Assembly (NCBI GenBank): GCA_030549775.1
Contig: CM060175.1
Location: 103,150,922-103,214,921 of the forward strand
Direction: 5' to 3'
Length of the DNA stretch: 64,000 nucleotides
Source of the DNA: Tamarix chinensis
Taxonomy: Eukaryota > Streptophyta > Magnoliopsida > Caryophyllales > Tamaricaceae
Part shown: piece by piece, positions 36,678 through 49,337 of the stretch
Layout of the letters: each line of letters starts with the position of its first letter
Position numbering within the stretch: the first letter of the stretch is position 1
Program-made: the position numbers and the translations under genes
Notes under the pieces: model-generated
What the model was told of the DNA's origin: nothing
What the model saw: only the letters and a program-made list of their open reading frames with translations
Databases searched by the model: none

Positions 36678-37190
36678 GTTTGATTCTAAGAAGTATGAAA
36701 GTGTGTGTGGTGAAGAATATGAAGTGCATTTCATGTTGAGAGAGTTCAAATAGATGCAAGCAAAAAGAGTGCAATATCCACCTATGGTGACATTGTGTAC
36801 ATATGTTGATGTTGTGTACATGGTTTCTTTGAAGGATTTGAAGACATGGGATGACAAATTTGAAAGGTTTAACATGCAAATCAAAGACATGTAGAGATCA
36901 AGCCATGAAGATTTTAAGCGATTCAAGAGTGGTACATGAAGATTGCATAGTATATGCATCACATTCAAAGCTTCAACTTGAAAGCCAATTAAAATTTTCA
37001 GCATTTTCCAAATTCTTAGATGATTTTTCAAACATCCAAAGATGTATTCTCAAGGAGTTTAAAGATAAAAATCATCTTGGAAGATATGTTCTCATTTGTT
37101 GGAAGTTCTTATTCGAAGATTCCAATTTGAGGTCAAATTTCTTTCAGGAGTGGGGGATGATGCTGGTGCAAATATGTTTCTACATTTAAT
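36678..37190 (+). pseudogene. Continuation of the right-arm retrotransposon after element F
   Basis: The sequence resumes the gag reading (DSKKYESVCGEEYEVHF) and then shows only short frames with stops. No protease or RT motif is visible. The element's right boundary is not clear; a GGGTGGGGGCG tract near 37480 could be the remains of a polypurine tract, but no LTR copy follows. Confidence 0.45.
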
Positions 37191-38580
37191 CATGTTTCTT
37201 GGACATGTTTAGGATGTTTCTTGAGGTTCTTGGAAGTTTTTCCAAGTTAAATGCACTTTCTTGAAAATATGGTTCTAAATTGAAGAATCTTGCAAATAGG
37301 AGATCTTTGCACAATCAAATGAAGCCTTAGTGAGTTGGTTAATTAGTTGACCAATCAAAGGTGACTAAATAATGTAATAAACTAGGCTTATGTTGATAGT
37401 TATGATTTTATGTATCAATTTTGTAACTAAACCCTAACCCCAACGTGCCATGTTGGTCTCCTAAAGAATTTTAGTGGGTGGGGGCGATGTAGATATACAA
37501 AAGAAAAAACTAGATGAATCTTATCCGCAAGTACACAAATGTTGGATTTAAAAAACAACCGGGAAGGATGGCAACTTTATAGCCCAACCATATATTTATA
37601 ACATTTTGTTTTCTTTCTCACAAACCTCTAATATTGTGTAGGTCGTACAATGTATATATATATCCACGCAATATTAGATAATTATATTTAAAAAAAAATA
37701 GTGATTTGGTAGTTAGAAGCTTGTGGTGCACGGAAACGTGCATAACCCCGTGTTCCGCGTTGCCGAAACGTCACGAAATGGAGACTTGAGCCGAATTAAT
37801 ACCCAAATCATGCTAGAAATGTTTTGGTTAAAAGTTAAAATTCTGCTTCTAAAATCATATAAAACCATGTTACTCACCATCTACTAATCCGTTCTCTCAT
37901 CTTATCTTCGGCCATCACACTTGAAGTTTTGCCTTCGAAGGCCGAACAACAGACTGATGCCAGAAAAATTCAAAAGCCTTCGAATTTTGAAGATGGAGAT
38001 GGATAATTACAAGTTTCCTCACCTTTGACAATGGAAGCCGGAACAAACCCAACTATTGAAGCTTAATTTAGGAAGATAGATCATGAAGCACAAAAATTAA
38101 GAGATTTTGAGAGTATAAATGAGAGGAGGAAGTTATGGGTACAAAATGGAGACCACAAGAACGGCTGAGAAAAAGAAATATGAGGAAGAAAAGAACGACT
38201 CTCAAACGATAGAGAGAAGGAGAGAGAAGGAAATAGAGGATTTTCATGTGTACATTGTGTTTGGGTTGGATTGGCTAATTTTGTTGGCCTAGAGTTCCAT
38301 TAATCTCTTTATTAACTAATGAAGATATTAGGTAATGGGTTTGGAATTGGATTGTTTTTTTAGTCTATCTAGTTTAATTGTTGATTGGTTGGTATGAAAT
38401 ATATTCATATTTTATATAAATATATGAATTTTAAATAAATTTAAGTAAAAATATTAATATATACATTCACAATGTCTTAACTTTTCCGTTTCCTTAACTC
38501 TTTTAAAATTGTGATTTTTTTTTTGTTTCCTCGAGTACCCGACCGTTAATAGAGATTTAAAGAGTGAAGCGTGCTCACCC
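37191..38580. other. Intergenic DNA without a recognised feature
   Basis: AT-rich single-copy-looking sequence between the transposon cluster and the LEA promoter. A self-complementary CCTTCGAAGG lies near 37930, and a purine-rich AGAGAGAAGGAGAGAG stretch near 38210. I see no open frame with a domain. Confidence 0.5.
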
Positions 38581-38590
38581 GAGAAATAGG

Positions 38591-38597
38591 ACGTGTC
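38591..38597 (+). promoter_or_regulatory. ABRE core (ACGTGTC) upstream of the LEA gene
   Basis: ACGTGTC matches the ABA-response consensus ACGTGKC, about 330 bp before the start codon. Two ACGCGTC motifs (38649-38655 and 38710-38716) resemble the CE3 coupling element that acts with ABREs. This fits ABI5-type control known for Em genes; the link here is inferred from sequence. Confidence 0.6.
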
Positions 38598-38767
38598 ATT
38601 CTGCTTTGTCTGTTGAGAGAGAGAGCCAATTGGACTGATTAAGCATCTACGCGTCACGACATACATCGCACTAAGCTCTTCATCTTGCCACGCTTACAAC
38701 CGCAGGCTTACGCGTCACTCTTTGCTGAATCTTCAATATCCTTTTTCATCCCGCCACTAATTTTTCG

Positions 38768-38780
38768 TATAATATATATA
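38768..38780 (+). promoter_or_regulatory. Putative TATA box of the LEA gene
   Basis: TATAATATATATA lies about 150 bp before the start codon, which would leave a leader of about 120 bases. Confidence 0.5.
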
Positions 38781-38927
38781 TACACATAAATTCACCTGCG
38801 GACATCCAATTGTAACGTCCATCTATCGACAACCGTCGTGTCACAAGCAAAGAAGTACGCACGTACTAACTGATCATCCAAATTGATCGGCAGGCCAGGG
38901 AGAAAGAAAAAAGAAAGATAGGGAATC

Positions 38928-39417
38928 ATGAGTTCGCAGCAGGAAAGAGCAGAGCTTGATCGTAGGGCAAGGGAAGGAGAGACTGTTGTCCCCGGAGGCA
39001 CCGGTGGCAAGAGCCTTGAAGCACAAGAACACCTTGCTCAAGGTAGATGCCTGCATGCATGTATATGTATATGTATATATAGATATAATACGTAGTAGTA
39101 CACGTAGCAGTTGAATTATATTATGTTCCCTGTGCTGCATTGTATTCGTTCATATATATGATCCGTGTATTTAATGAGGATTTGCAGGGAGGAGCCGAGG
39201 AGGGCAGACAAGGAGGGAGCAGCTGGGGACAGAAGGGTACCAGGAGATGGGAAGCAAAGGAGGACAAACGAGGAGGGAACAACTTGGAACCGAAGGCTAT
39301 CAGGAAATGGGACGCAAAGGCGGACTTAGTAGTACCGTGTTGACGGAGTCTGGAGGGGAACGGGCTGCCTCAGAAGGGATTGACATCGACGAGTCCAAGT
39401 TCATGAGGGGACAATGA
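38928..39417 (+). CDS. EM: Em-like late embryogenesis abundant protein, group 1 (LEA_5)
   Basis: Two exons, 38928-39042 and 39188-39417, with a 145-bp GT-AG intron, encode 114 residues. The N-terminus reads [20 protein letters not shown], then [17 protein letters not shown]. Two tandem 20-residue group 1 motifs ([18 protein letters not shown] plus SK or RK) fill residues 43-62 and 63-82. The tail ends [12 protein letters not shown]. All are hallmarks of Em proteins, very hydrophilic and rich in Gly, Glu, Arg and Gln, with no signal peptide. Em proteins accumulate in maturing seeds and are thought to bind water and protect cell contents during drying. The intron falls directly after EHLAQ, the usual Em position. 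The two DNA repeats differ mainly at silent sites, so the duplication is old and under selection. An ABRE core upstream suggests ABA control. The gene is convergent with CHLG. Confidence 0.96.
39054..39061 (+). promoter_or_regulatory. RY repeat (CATGCATG) in the LEA intron
   Basis: CATGCATG lies 12 bp inside intron 1. RY motifs bind the B3 factors ABI3/FUS3/LEC2 in seed genes. They are usually in promoters, so an intronic role is only a possibility. Confidence 0.4.
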
Positions 39418-40235
39418 GGAGTGAGATCGTTTTCGATCGTGTCTTAGCTCTGCACTCCGTGCTTGTTAATTGCTCTCCTCCTTTAGCTAGCTACGTTCCT
39501 TTCGATCGCATGTTAGGAATTGAGGCTCTCGCCATGATTTTGGCAGCACCGAACGGCTCCTAAATATATAAGTAAAGTCGTTCCTCGTTTTATCCTCCCA
39601 TTTTCTTCTTCTTATTTTCGCTCTATCCCTTTTTTCCTATATATATATATATATATTTATGTCTCAAGTATGTAACTCGATAATTATATTAACGCATGTA
39701 ATATGACCTGAAGTTTCTATCTCTCGTTCCGTAGACCAGGTAAGATATTAACGCAGAGAAATTCGGAGTTGCATCATGGAAGAATTCAGCGCAGCAATTA
39801 ATATTCATTACCAAGTGTTCCTTTTTTTTTTTTTTTCCTTTCGTTTCTTTCTTTTTTTAATGTTTGAGCACAAAGCGTTTGATTGATACAATATTTAGTA
39901 AGTTTGACTATTCGAGCAATCGAACGAAGACAAAGGACCTGAAAAAACTATATTCAAAAGCTAAACAACAATTAGATGAAACTAATAATATAATTCTAAG
40001 TACGCGGATTAATGCTGGCTGCTGCTTTTTTCAGCTGATTGTAAGTTGTTCTTTTTTGTTTCCTCTTCATCCTCTTCCAAACAATACACGGACACCGTAA
40101 AGCCCTTCATTTCATGCATATGATTTCAAATACGACGGAGTACACGTTACGGCCCTGGTTTGCTGCACACACCACATTCCGACCCTCAAATGAAACCTGA
40201 CCGGCTCTCCCCTTATCGTGGTCAACAAATTGCTC
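39418..40235. other. Intergenic region between two convergent genes
   Basis: It should hold the 3' ends of both transcripts. It includes a short TA run (39640-39656), a T-tract near 39824 and no convincing gene. The 78-codon frame at 39864-40100 has no recognisable domain. Confidence 0.5.
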
Positions 40236-43200
40236 CTACGAACTCAAGGGTTGGGTAGCCAATGCGGTAACTAATAGACCGAGGATAAGAAATGGTTGCG
40301 CGCTCGCCTGCAAGAAAGAATGGAAGGGGAGACAGAGAAAAAAAGAAAGGAAAGGAAGGAAAAAAAAATGTTACAACAAGAAGGCCAACGATCCGAGCAA
40401 CTGTACTATTATTAAGAATATATATATATATATATATATGGTATGTGATGTACCTGGTATTTGACATCATATTTGGCCGGGTCTTTGAGGAAATATGTAA
40501 TCTGAAACAAGCAAAGTTTTTTATTTTTATTTTTCAGATTTATAACGAAAACAACGATGTAATCACCGACTTGAGTTCGACTATATGCACGTCTGCTAAG
40601 GTCTGACAGACCCTCCTAATATCAGTTCGTACCTTGTTGGTTCCCTTATTATAATTGTCAGCCAAATGGGAATGCCTGACAGTTTTCCTCAAACAATTTC
40701 ATATCATTCCTCTACTATTACTGCTACAACCACTATAACGTAGTCAAAACACCGGAGCAGTCACTTCTATCTATGGCACAATTCTTAGGATACTTGAGGA
40801 TTTTATTCGCATAAGACAGGGATTTCACCTGGAAGTAAATCTGTGGAAGTATCAGACCCACCAAAGCCAACGCGTAATAAGGTTTACCAGCTCCTAGAAG
40901 ATAACCTGAAATGGTAACCCCATGATATAATATATGATGAGCACATTGCAATGAAATGTAACCGAAATAGAACGGGATTAATATGCAGAGCTGTTATGAT
41001 CTGCAATGAAATGTAACGTGGTGTTTTACTGGACATAAGAATAAAACGGCGCAAGAATGATGATAGGCTCAATTGAATTGCATAATAACAAGTATGTATA
41101 ATTTTTGCGACAAAAGTGCGAGTTCCCATCATGTTACTGTTACCTGACGTATACAGGTAAATATGCATCAACTTTTAGAGTGCAAGTGCTGTTTTTATAA
41201 CATTGATAGATGCACTAAAAATTGAGGTAGGCCAAGGATAGGATACTATACCGGCAATGGATAACTGAGTAACGTCAATAGTTCCAACGCATATCCACTT
41301 GGCAGCCTCAGCACCGAAGGCTACTGGGATTGACTGCACACAAAGGAGTGGTAAGCAACCGGATCATACTGCAGTCAGACAATAGGAAATTTTCATTACC
41401 TACAACTAATTTTGTGGCGTATTAGAGACCAACCTGTAGTCCCATTGCTCTATCACCTTCGATGCTCTTAAAATCATTGACTATAGCTATACCAAGCTAC
41501 AATAGAAAATTGAAGCATCGAATAAGTAAAAGGAACTATATGTCATCTGTCGTGTAAACAAATAGCATCTTGCCTTAGACCCACAGACCCACATACCCCT
41601 GCTAGGCTGTACAGAAGGGTGAGAACGATTATGTCTGGTCTGAGGGTTCCAAATAAGGCTTGACCTGCCCACCTACAACAAGACATCAAATGAGTAAGTC
41701 AAAGCAAGCTGATTCAAGAATTCCTTCTCTGGCAAAACATCCAAACTCTCCTCCTCCATCCCCCCTTGTTCAGGCCTCAGGATAGGGGAAGAGGATACGA
41801 CGGCGATACTGATCTATAATTGGGTTCCTAAGAAATAACGTGCAATTAACTAATATTCTCCTCTCATGTCAACAGGCCTCTTACTATGGTATTTTTGTGG
41901 CATGCTTCCTAGTGGTACATGGGCTTGGTGCCTAGAGACAACATAGCTCTATAGTGTCACCGGAAAAAAGTATGAGCGTCTCATCAGAGTAGTATCACAC
42001 ACTAGTCCGACAACAAAGCTCCCTTGTCAACACAAGCTAAATTTGAGTCTCACATCTTGCTCAACTTCTATCATCTTCAGTTGTGAGGATGGGGAACCAT
42101 AGACTACGATCCAGTCTCCACCTGCAACCCTCTTTGTAGAAAATATAATTTCCAATAAATAATTACAAGGTGAAGGAAGAAAAAGTGCATTAGATTAATT
42201 ACAGAATTTTGAAAAAGTGACCATACCATGGCAGACTGATATAGCTTGCTCCAAGGGCAAAATTCCCTATCCAACCATTCTGCTTAAGCTGCAGGGAAAC
42301 GAACTTTCTTAGCAGACAGTCCTTCAATCCAGAAACGAATTTAAAAGGCAATGCCAAAGAGGAGTCAGAAAACCACCTTAAGTGGCGGGGCAGAATATAT
42401 GTAAGATAACAAGGATCCACCAAGAGCAAGGTAAAAAATTGTGGGAAAATTGTGCCCTGCCTAAAAAAGAACAATCAAGACACAGAACTTATTCATAAGT
42501 GTAAAAGGAAAATATATAATACTGAAATTGGCATCTGCTTAATCAGACTAAGCATCGCAACACTTCATAGGACTTACCCACACATCTAAAGCACCAGCCA
42601 GGCCAAGGCCAGCAAGTAGCAGCACCCAGATCTGGGTGATCACCTACAAGCAAATTATAGGAAAGCCCTTAGAAGTAGTCCACACAAAAGGAGTCCACTG
42701 TAAACAGTAGGTGTTTGTCTACCTCATTCTCTGATATAGCACCTGAAGGAATTGGACGATAAGGTTCATTGATTGCATCAATATCACGGTCATACCAGTC
42801 ATTGATTGTCTACAAAGCCAAAGTACACAGGTGATTTGTAGAAGGGATCATAAGATATACCATAATAGAAGGCCTTACAAGTTACGTCTTTGTATCCTAC
42901 CTGTGTGTAGCCAGTAAGGCATGGACCAGACATAAGCATGCACACAATTGATTTGGCCACATCTTCTGGAGTCCAATGAAAGTTTCCTGCAATATGAGTA
43001 AATCCAGCCAGCTGTGTTAAGAGTGACTGTTCCTAAGGCAGTTGTTATTGTTCAATCAAGGCATCAACTATTATCTTAATTTCTCAACTGGAATCTCAGA
43101 GTACCAAACACCTGTGACAACAATAATATATAATACAAATAATTCATGGGACATAAAAAAAAAATGGCAACATATTACACCACAGAGCAGGTCACAAGAA

Positions 43201-45475
43201 GGATGAATAATATGACCAACGTACACAAGTCATGAATATTTTTAGGGGCAAGCAACAGGGATCTGTGTATAAAAACAGACTGTATTTCATCTGAGCTCAA
43301 CCCATCTTCACAGACAATATCAACAAAGCAAAACATGAAACAGAGAGGCTAAGTCGAATAGAAGATATCCAACTTATCAAACTGAAACCTTTCTTCCCTT
43401 ATGCATCAAAGGAAAAAATAGAAAGTAAGAATAATTTAACAGAGTAGAATGTGGGAAATATTCTTTGCAAGAATATTTGAACCACTAGTGAGTATATATA
43501 TATCAAACCTGAAGCAGCAGCTCCACAGACAACCCCCCAGACCAAAGGAGGCCAGGTGACAGGCTTTGTAAGTTGAAGACGGATCTTCCATTTATTCTGC
43601 AAGAATAGGATCATACAGCACTTATTTTTACATCATCATGAAACTTGTTTGCTGTAGTATCAAGGTGTGGGAGAAAACAACAACGCTAGAACAGGTATGA
43701 TTTCCTAATCCAAGTTGGCAATAAACCCCAAAAAAATTCAAATAGTTTTTAGTTTTTTACCTAGTATACGCTGACAGATTATTCAAAACCTCTTCATGGA
43801 TTAGTAGCATCAATACGAACTTCAGAAGACCCACAAATGCATCCTAAACATCCAACTGCTTGAGTTGTAAGCAAGGACCTCTGTTAGATGTATTACACCA
43901 GACAGTCGCACACCACTTCCTAACTCATTAGACAATCAAATACTTTTACAACTTACTTGGATTGAGGTGAATCTAGGTTAATGTTTTGATTCACCTCCTT
44001 TATTTTGGGTGAACCTAAGAAAACGTAACCTCTGTTAGCTGAGGTTAGAGCTTGTTTGGAAACCATTTTATTTACGTAATATTTCTGATGACACGACACT
44101 TTTTTCAAAATTTCAAAAGTATCCCAACTTCCTGTAAAATAAATTTAAATAAATAAATTAATAATAAAATACAAACCAAAAAAAAGTTAATATACATCAC
44201 TTCAGATAACATATTAATTTACCAAATGCTATCTTAACCTCAAATTTGTTAACCATGAATTTGGTGGTGAAACTAGGAGAAGGTGAATGTTTTAAATAAA
44301 ACTTATCCTCCTAGACTATTTTTTCCCTTTAGTTTACATCAGTTCTTGATTACATTAATAGCGATGACAATAAAAACGTCACCTCGCATATCTTTTAACT
44401 GCATTCATCAAAGATCAAATAAGATTATGACATATTCACATAGGTTAATCAAATAATTATCGTACATGCCTCCATTGCAATATTGAATAAAACTATCCAT
44501 GGAATTGTGCGCTAAGTTCACTAATCCAAGTTAACCTACCTAGGTTTCTCTCTGCCCAAATGGACTAGACTACTAGTATCAAACATAAGTTCATTCGTGG
44601 TCAGCGCCTCATAAGTCACAAATACAATCCCCTCGCTCTATCATTTATGCCATTCCTATTAAGAATAACTCATGTTCTGTGTGCCACCCTTAAATTTCCT
44701 TCCAAAAGAGGAACAAATGATCCAGTTACACAGAAATGACTCGTGAGAGCGAAAGGAGTGCTGATAGTAACTACAATAACCATCCCTCGTGAGAAAAGCC
44801 CCACTGGGCTCAGTTAACATCCAAAAGGCCAATTTTGGGGGCACTGAAGAGTACCTCGTGTTGGGCAGTCAGTGGGTGAGGCGGGAGATTAACACTAGCA
44901 ACAGGAGCTTTTACTTTTGTAATATTGGATGGATTCACAAAGATTGAAGGCAAGGCTTCCAGGCTCTCACTTTCTCGCAATCAATTATATAATCCAATAA
45001 AGATGAGATAAACGAGCTCACCGTTTCTTGAGCGGCTCCTTTGATCCCCAGAAGCTGATTAAAACTTGAACCATTCTTCGACGGTGCCTTATCTGGTGCT
45101 TGTGCTTTTACTGCCACACAAAACCACCACTGTCAATAACTATTTTCAACAATCCAATCACCGAGCATAACAACAGAAACAAATAAAAAATAAAATTCGC
45201 AAAAAAAAAGGCGGATTACACCTTCATTAGTATCCGTCTCCGTCGCCTTAATAGTCAATCCTCTTCCTGAAACCAGCCAAATTAAATGAAAACCAATCCA
45301 AATACAATTTTTTCCACTTTTGAGCTACGAAAGTGAAAATAGAACGGAATGGAAACTCACTGGTGACGGAGAACGCGAGAGGACGAGAAGGGAGATGAGG
45401 TCGAGTCCGGAATTGAGGATTTCTGGTGTTGGAGATTTTAATTGCAGATATGGAGTTTAGGATAGCAGCAGCCAT
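40236..45475 (-). CDS. CHLG: Chlorophyll synthase, chloroplastic (15 exons)
   Basis: Exons on the minus strand: 45475-45361, 45266-45222, 45110-45022, 43596-43509, 42986-42901, 42809-42723, 42643-42578, 42460-42377, 42288-42227, 41672-41597, 41496-41434, 41333-41252, 40905-40829, 40501-40454, 40307-40236. All junctions are GT-AG and phases agree, giving 1,140 nt and 379 residues, close to plant CHLG. The enzyme is a UbiA-family prenyltransferase in thylakoid membranes that attaches phytyl or geranylgeranyl diphosphate to chlorophyllide, the last step of chlorophyll synthesis. Residues 1 to about 50 look like a transit peptide (Ser/Arg/Pro-rich, few acids). NKWKIRLQLTKPVTWPP starts the core. 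The diphosphate/Mg motif NDWYDRDID (N144-D152) and the second motif NDFKSIEGD (273-281) are intact, as is LKLKQNGWIGNFALGASYIS. The C-terminus ATQPLSS is short. Intron 3 is 1,425 bp, and intron 14 carries a TA microsatellite (about 40421-40438). Confidence 0.97.
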
Positions 45476-45751
45476 CGCAGATTAGGAGATAGCTGAAGTG
45501 GAGAGAGAAACGTATCTGAGCTTTAGTTTATCGACTATACTGGAGTGGGTGGAGTGAGCCTGCTAAGTTGCAGCGTAGGAAGTGGAGCAGTACCGATATT
45601 ATACAGGGCGGCGACACCGTGGTTATAATCTTGGTACAAAGCTCAGCGTACTTATTTATGAGTTAGTGAGGCTTAACCTATAATCTCTCACGCCACACAG
45701 TCACACAGACACAGATACGTTTACGTTTCAGTCACCACCAGTGCACCACAC
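45476..45751 (-). promoter_or_regulatory. 5' leader and proximal promoter of CHLG
   Basis: The 276 bp between the CHLG start codon and the SINE target duplication. No clear TATA box is seen on the minus strand, in keeping with a housekeeping or photosynthesis-type promoter. The extent is inferred from position only. Confidence 0.45.
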
Positions 45752-46036
45752 GGGATTGACTGATTTGCCCGTGCGGGCGTAGCCCAGTTGGTTGGGGCAT
45801 AGTATGTGGCCCTGTAGTATCCGGGTTCGATTCCGTCGGGAGATAAGCTGCAGTGTGGGAGTTTCAACCCTCCGTTTGTGGGGGTGGCTCCTTGTAGGCG
45901 TCCTGGCTCCGAACCTGGCATGAGCTCAGCCGCTGGGTCACCGTAATTTACCTCCTCTGTGATGGCTGACGGGCCGACTGACGGAGGCCCTGGGGGCGAG
46001 GGAATCGCCTTTTGGCCCTGTGGGATTGACTGATTT
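45752..46036 (+). mobile_element. tRNA-derived SINE with 15-bp target duplication
   Basis: The body is 45767-46021. GGGATTGACTGATTT flanks it exactly at 45752-45766 and 46022-46036. It has a Pol III A box (TAGCCCAGTTGG, about 45780) and B box (GGTTCGATTCC, about 45825) spaced as in a tRNA. The tRNA-like head does not form a full cloverleaf and about 170 bp of unrelated sequence follow, so it is a SINE and not a tRNA gene. It sits 291 bp upstream of the CHLG start codon. Confidence 0.88.
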
Positions 46037-47730
46037 ACTTAATTTTACCGTTGTTTTATAAAACATATCCCGTCGTGTAGGTGTACCTGCGAGGTATATC
46101 CGGATTCTTAATAGAATTTGTCGGACTAGGGTTATTGCAATGAAGTTATATATTCAAATAAAATAAAATAAATTAAAAGCATATATATTAATACATTAAG
46201 TTTTTTATTATTAATAATTAAATAATATAAACTAATAATAAAATATTATAAAAGAAGTTTGCAGTATAAAAATATAATAAATTAATTTTTCCAATTAATT
46301 CTAATTATAATCAATATTTTTATTGTTATTATAATAATAATAAGTGTATATTTTTCTTATATGATTATTTTATTTTATATTATTATTAATTTATATTATT
46401 TAAGTATTAATAAAAATAAAATTAATTTATATGTGTATATATATATATATTTAATAAAATTTGATTTTTAGTTTCAGTCAATATTTAGATAAACAACAAA
46501 GTTTGTGTCATTGTACGTGTTCCGATAGTGTAAGTCGTCGGGGATGCGAGTCGATCGGAACAAACGAAAATCACATCATTGGGTTTAGATTATTCGGCGT
46601 CGCTCCAATTAGTGGAGGTGTCGTGGATCCGGGCGCGAAAGCAATTCGCTCTCATTTACCACACTCCAATAAGTAATCAAATGCAAGTGGAGAGTCGATT
46701 AATATATCATCGGATGTCCTTTTCTTCTCACTTTCTTTAGAGAAAATTCATCTTTTCGTTACTCTTTCACGAAAGAAAAGTGGAAGAACGCGACAAAAAT
46801 GGAAGGAAAAACAATGAGGAAGAACAGTTATTGGGCAAGACTTTTGTGGAAAAACACTTTATAAATGACGGCGTTTTAAAAATAATAGTATCTTATTAGT
46901 AATTTATTTTTTAAATTTTACGGTTAGAAATATATTATTTTAATTAAAAAATTAAGTTTATTTAATTGGATATTTTTATTTATACAATTTAAATATAGTA
47001 TTTATAATATATATTTTTTTTACTTTTATCTAGAATTGATAAAAATTGAAGCGATCTACACAAAATTAAACTCAACATAATATAAGAAATTCATCAACCT
47101 GATTTGACTCGACACTGGCCTAAACCAGACCCAACCCAACTTCGACTCCTAATCCGACTCATTATTAACTTGACCCGTTATCAACTGTTGCCACGAACCC
47201 AACCTCACTTGACAAAAATAAATTTATTATTAACCAGTTATGATAATAAAAAAATATACATGCCTTATTATTTATTTAAAACTTTTAAAAATATATTAAT
47301 TTATAAAATTTACTTATTTTCTTACTTTTATTGTGAACATACTAATTCACCAACGATATTCTAATTTTATCGAATTTTTCATGTAAAAATACAACATTAA
47401 AAAGTCATAATAATAAATAAATAGCAATTAATAACATATTATTAATCACATGCTTACATAAAGTCAAACTTAATGATTGCTTAGGAAGTTAATGAGTCAG
47501 ATTAATATTGATGGTCAATGTCCAATTTGATCCGAATCCAAAGTGATTAAATCAAGAATTAACGTAGCCCGAATCTAACTCGACCCATTAAAACCTAAAA
47601 GACCCAATTCGTCAAGTTAATAAGTTGATAACATGTCAAATTAACTCGAATACGAAATTATCCGAATACGAACTTTTAAAATAAAATTCCTCCTATAAGT
47701 CCTCATTTGAACGAGCATTTTACAATTTGC
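46037..47730. other. AT-rich intergenic DNA
   Basis: Very AT-rich. An isolated GC-richer patch (about 46500-46675) contains a frame of 71 codons without a domain and an 8-bp inverted repeat GTTCCGAT/ATCGGAAC (46519-46526, 46554-46561). Nothing else is recognised. Confidence 0.5.
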
Positions 47731-47889
47731 AGACATACGCACGCCGTGCATAAGACTAATGTCTTACTATATTCTGATGATGTAATTATTTATTTATTTT
47801 TTACAATTTTTTGAAATTAATTATTGTTAATTTATTTTAAAAAAAATATTTTCAAAATTTTCTTTATAGACATCTTATTGATATATATC

Positions 47890-48620
47890 AAATAAATAAA
47901 AATATGTGATTATGTAAAAATATACACATCTTATAAGAATACACATATATTTCAACAAAATGCACATATTTAAATTATAAATATACATTTTTCAAAAGAT
48001 AAAAATATAAATTCCACATTAAGCATCCTTTATTAGTATGAGCGCAAGAAGAAATATACATATTTGAAAGCAAATACACATCTTCCAGTACTACAACACA
48101 TATTTTTCAAAACAATAATGCACATCTTTCATTACTAAAATACATATCTTTTGGTACTATAAAATATATTTATTATAGTTGTGCATTTTTCAAACATAAG
48201 AGTATATATCTTTTGGGGCATACATGCACCTCTTTGACAATAAGAATACATATTCGTTATCTATATAAGTGTGAAAGAAAAATGTACATGTGTTAAAACA
48301 TATACATATCTTCCATTATAATAATATGTATTTTCCAAATGGAAAAAATACATCCATTTATTTATGTAAATGTAAGAAGAAATTCACATGCTTAAACACA
48401 AATACACATATTTTATTACAAGAATACACATATTTTACGATAAGAATACACATTCTTCATTCTCTATAATGGGGGATACACATCTTTTCACATCTCTAAA
48501 GGAAAATACACATTATATTTTAAATAAATATTCATCATATGATATAATAATATACATTCTCTATTCTCTAGAGCCTAAAATAAAAGAAAAAACATACACT
48601 TCTCAAAGGGGTAACACATA
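47890..48620. repeat. Degenerate ACACATATTTT-type interspersed repeat
   Basis: Imperfect units of about 20-35 bp on the pattern AATACACATCTTTCATTA recur across 700 bp. The frame at 48388-48627 merely translates them (Tyr/Thr/His/Ile-rich). Confidence 0.65.
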
Positions 48621-49337
48621 TGTTTGATGTTGGAAACAAAGTTATAACATATGGGGATCGAATACCATACCTCTTATATAGTAAACTTAGCGCTCTAGTT
48701 GTAACACCCTGATTTTTAGAACCAACAAAATTAATTTTATAACGGAAGTATATACGCAAAGTATTAGGTTTTACTGTCATAATTGACAATAGTCTGGTTT
48801 GCCCAACCATCTTTACATCAATCACAAGGCTAAAATCATTTATAGTAAAACAAGAGAATCAAAAAATGAAAGAAATTTTATAAATACAATACGAGTTTGG
48901 AGGTTAACTCCGAATTACAATAACAAAATATAAACTAAGGGATACCATGGATCATAGAGTCCAAAAAAGTATCCAAATAAATATATCAACCAAATAACAT
49001 GACTCTACACCCATAACTCTGATACCAAAGTCACTTCCTCACATATAACTCATCAAAAACTGTGAACTCATCTAATGGGTCAACCTTAACCTGTACAAAT
49101 ACATTTGGGTTGTCTACTCATGGGAATGAGTAGTACCCATGAAACGGATAATCAGTATGCTACCTACTGAGTAAGGTAACAATACAATCGAAGCAGGATT
49201 ACATATAATACATGAATTCAAATAAGAGAATAAGCGTAAGTAATATAATACAAAATCATTCCAGGTAAACAATGATTTCAAGTCTCGCTATATAATTATA
49301 TCGTATTCTAATCTTTTATTTACGTTAAGTTCAGGGG

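Noticed and set aside
37470..37520. A 3' LTR start after a GGGTGGGGGCG tract for the right-arm retrotransposon
   Set aside because: The sequence that follows does not resemble the LTR at 22985-23336 or 23337-23678.
40733..40951. CHLG exon 13 extended to the stop at 40733
   Set aside because: After the donor at 40829/40828 the reading loses similarity to chlorophyll synthase, whereas exons 14 (40501-40454) and 15 (40307-40236) continue the family sequence in phase.
45767..45850. A tRNA gene
   Set aside because: A and B boxes are present, but the acceptor and anticodon stems do not pair, a longer unrelated body follows and a 15-bp target duplication flanks the unit, so it is a SINE.
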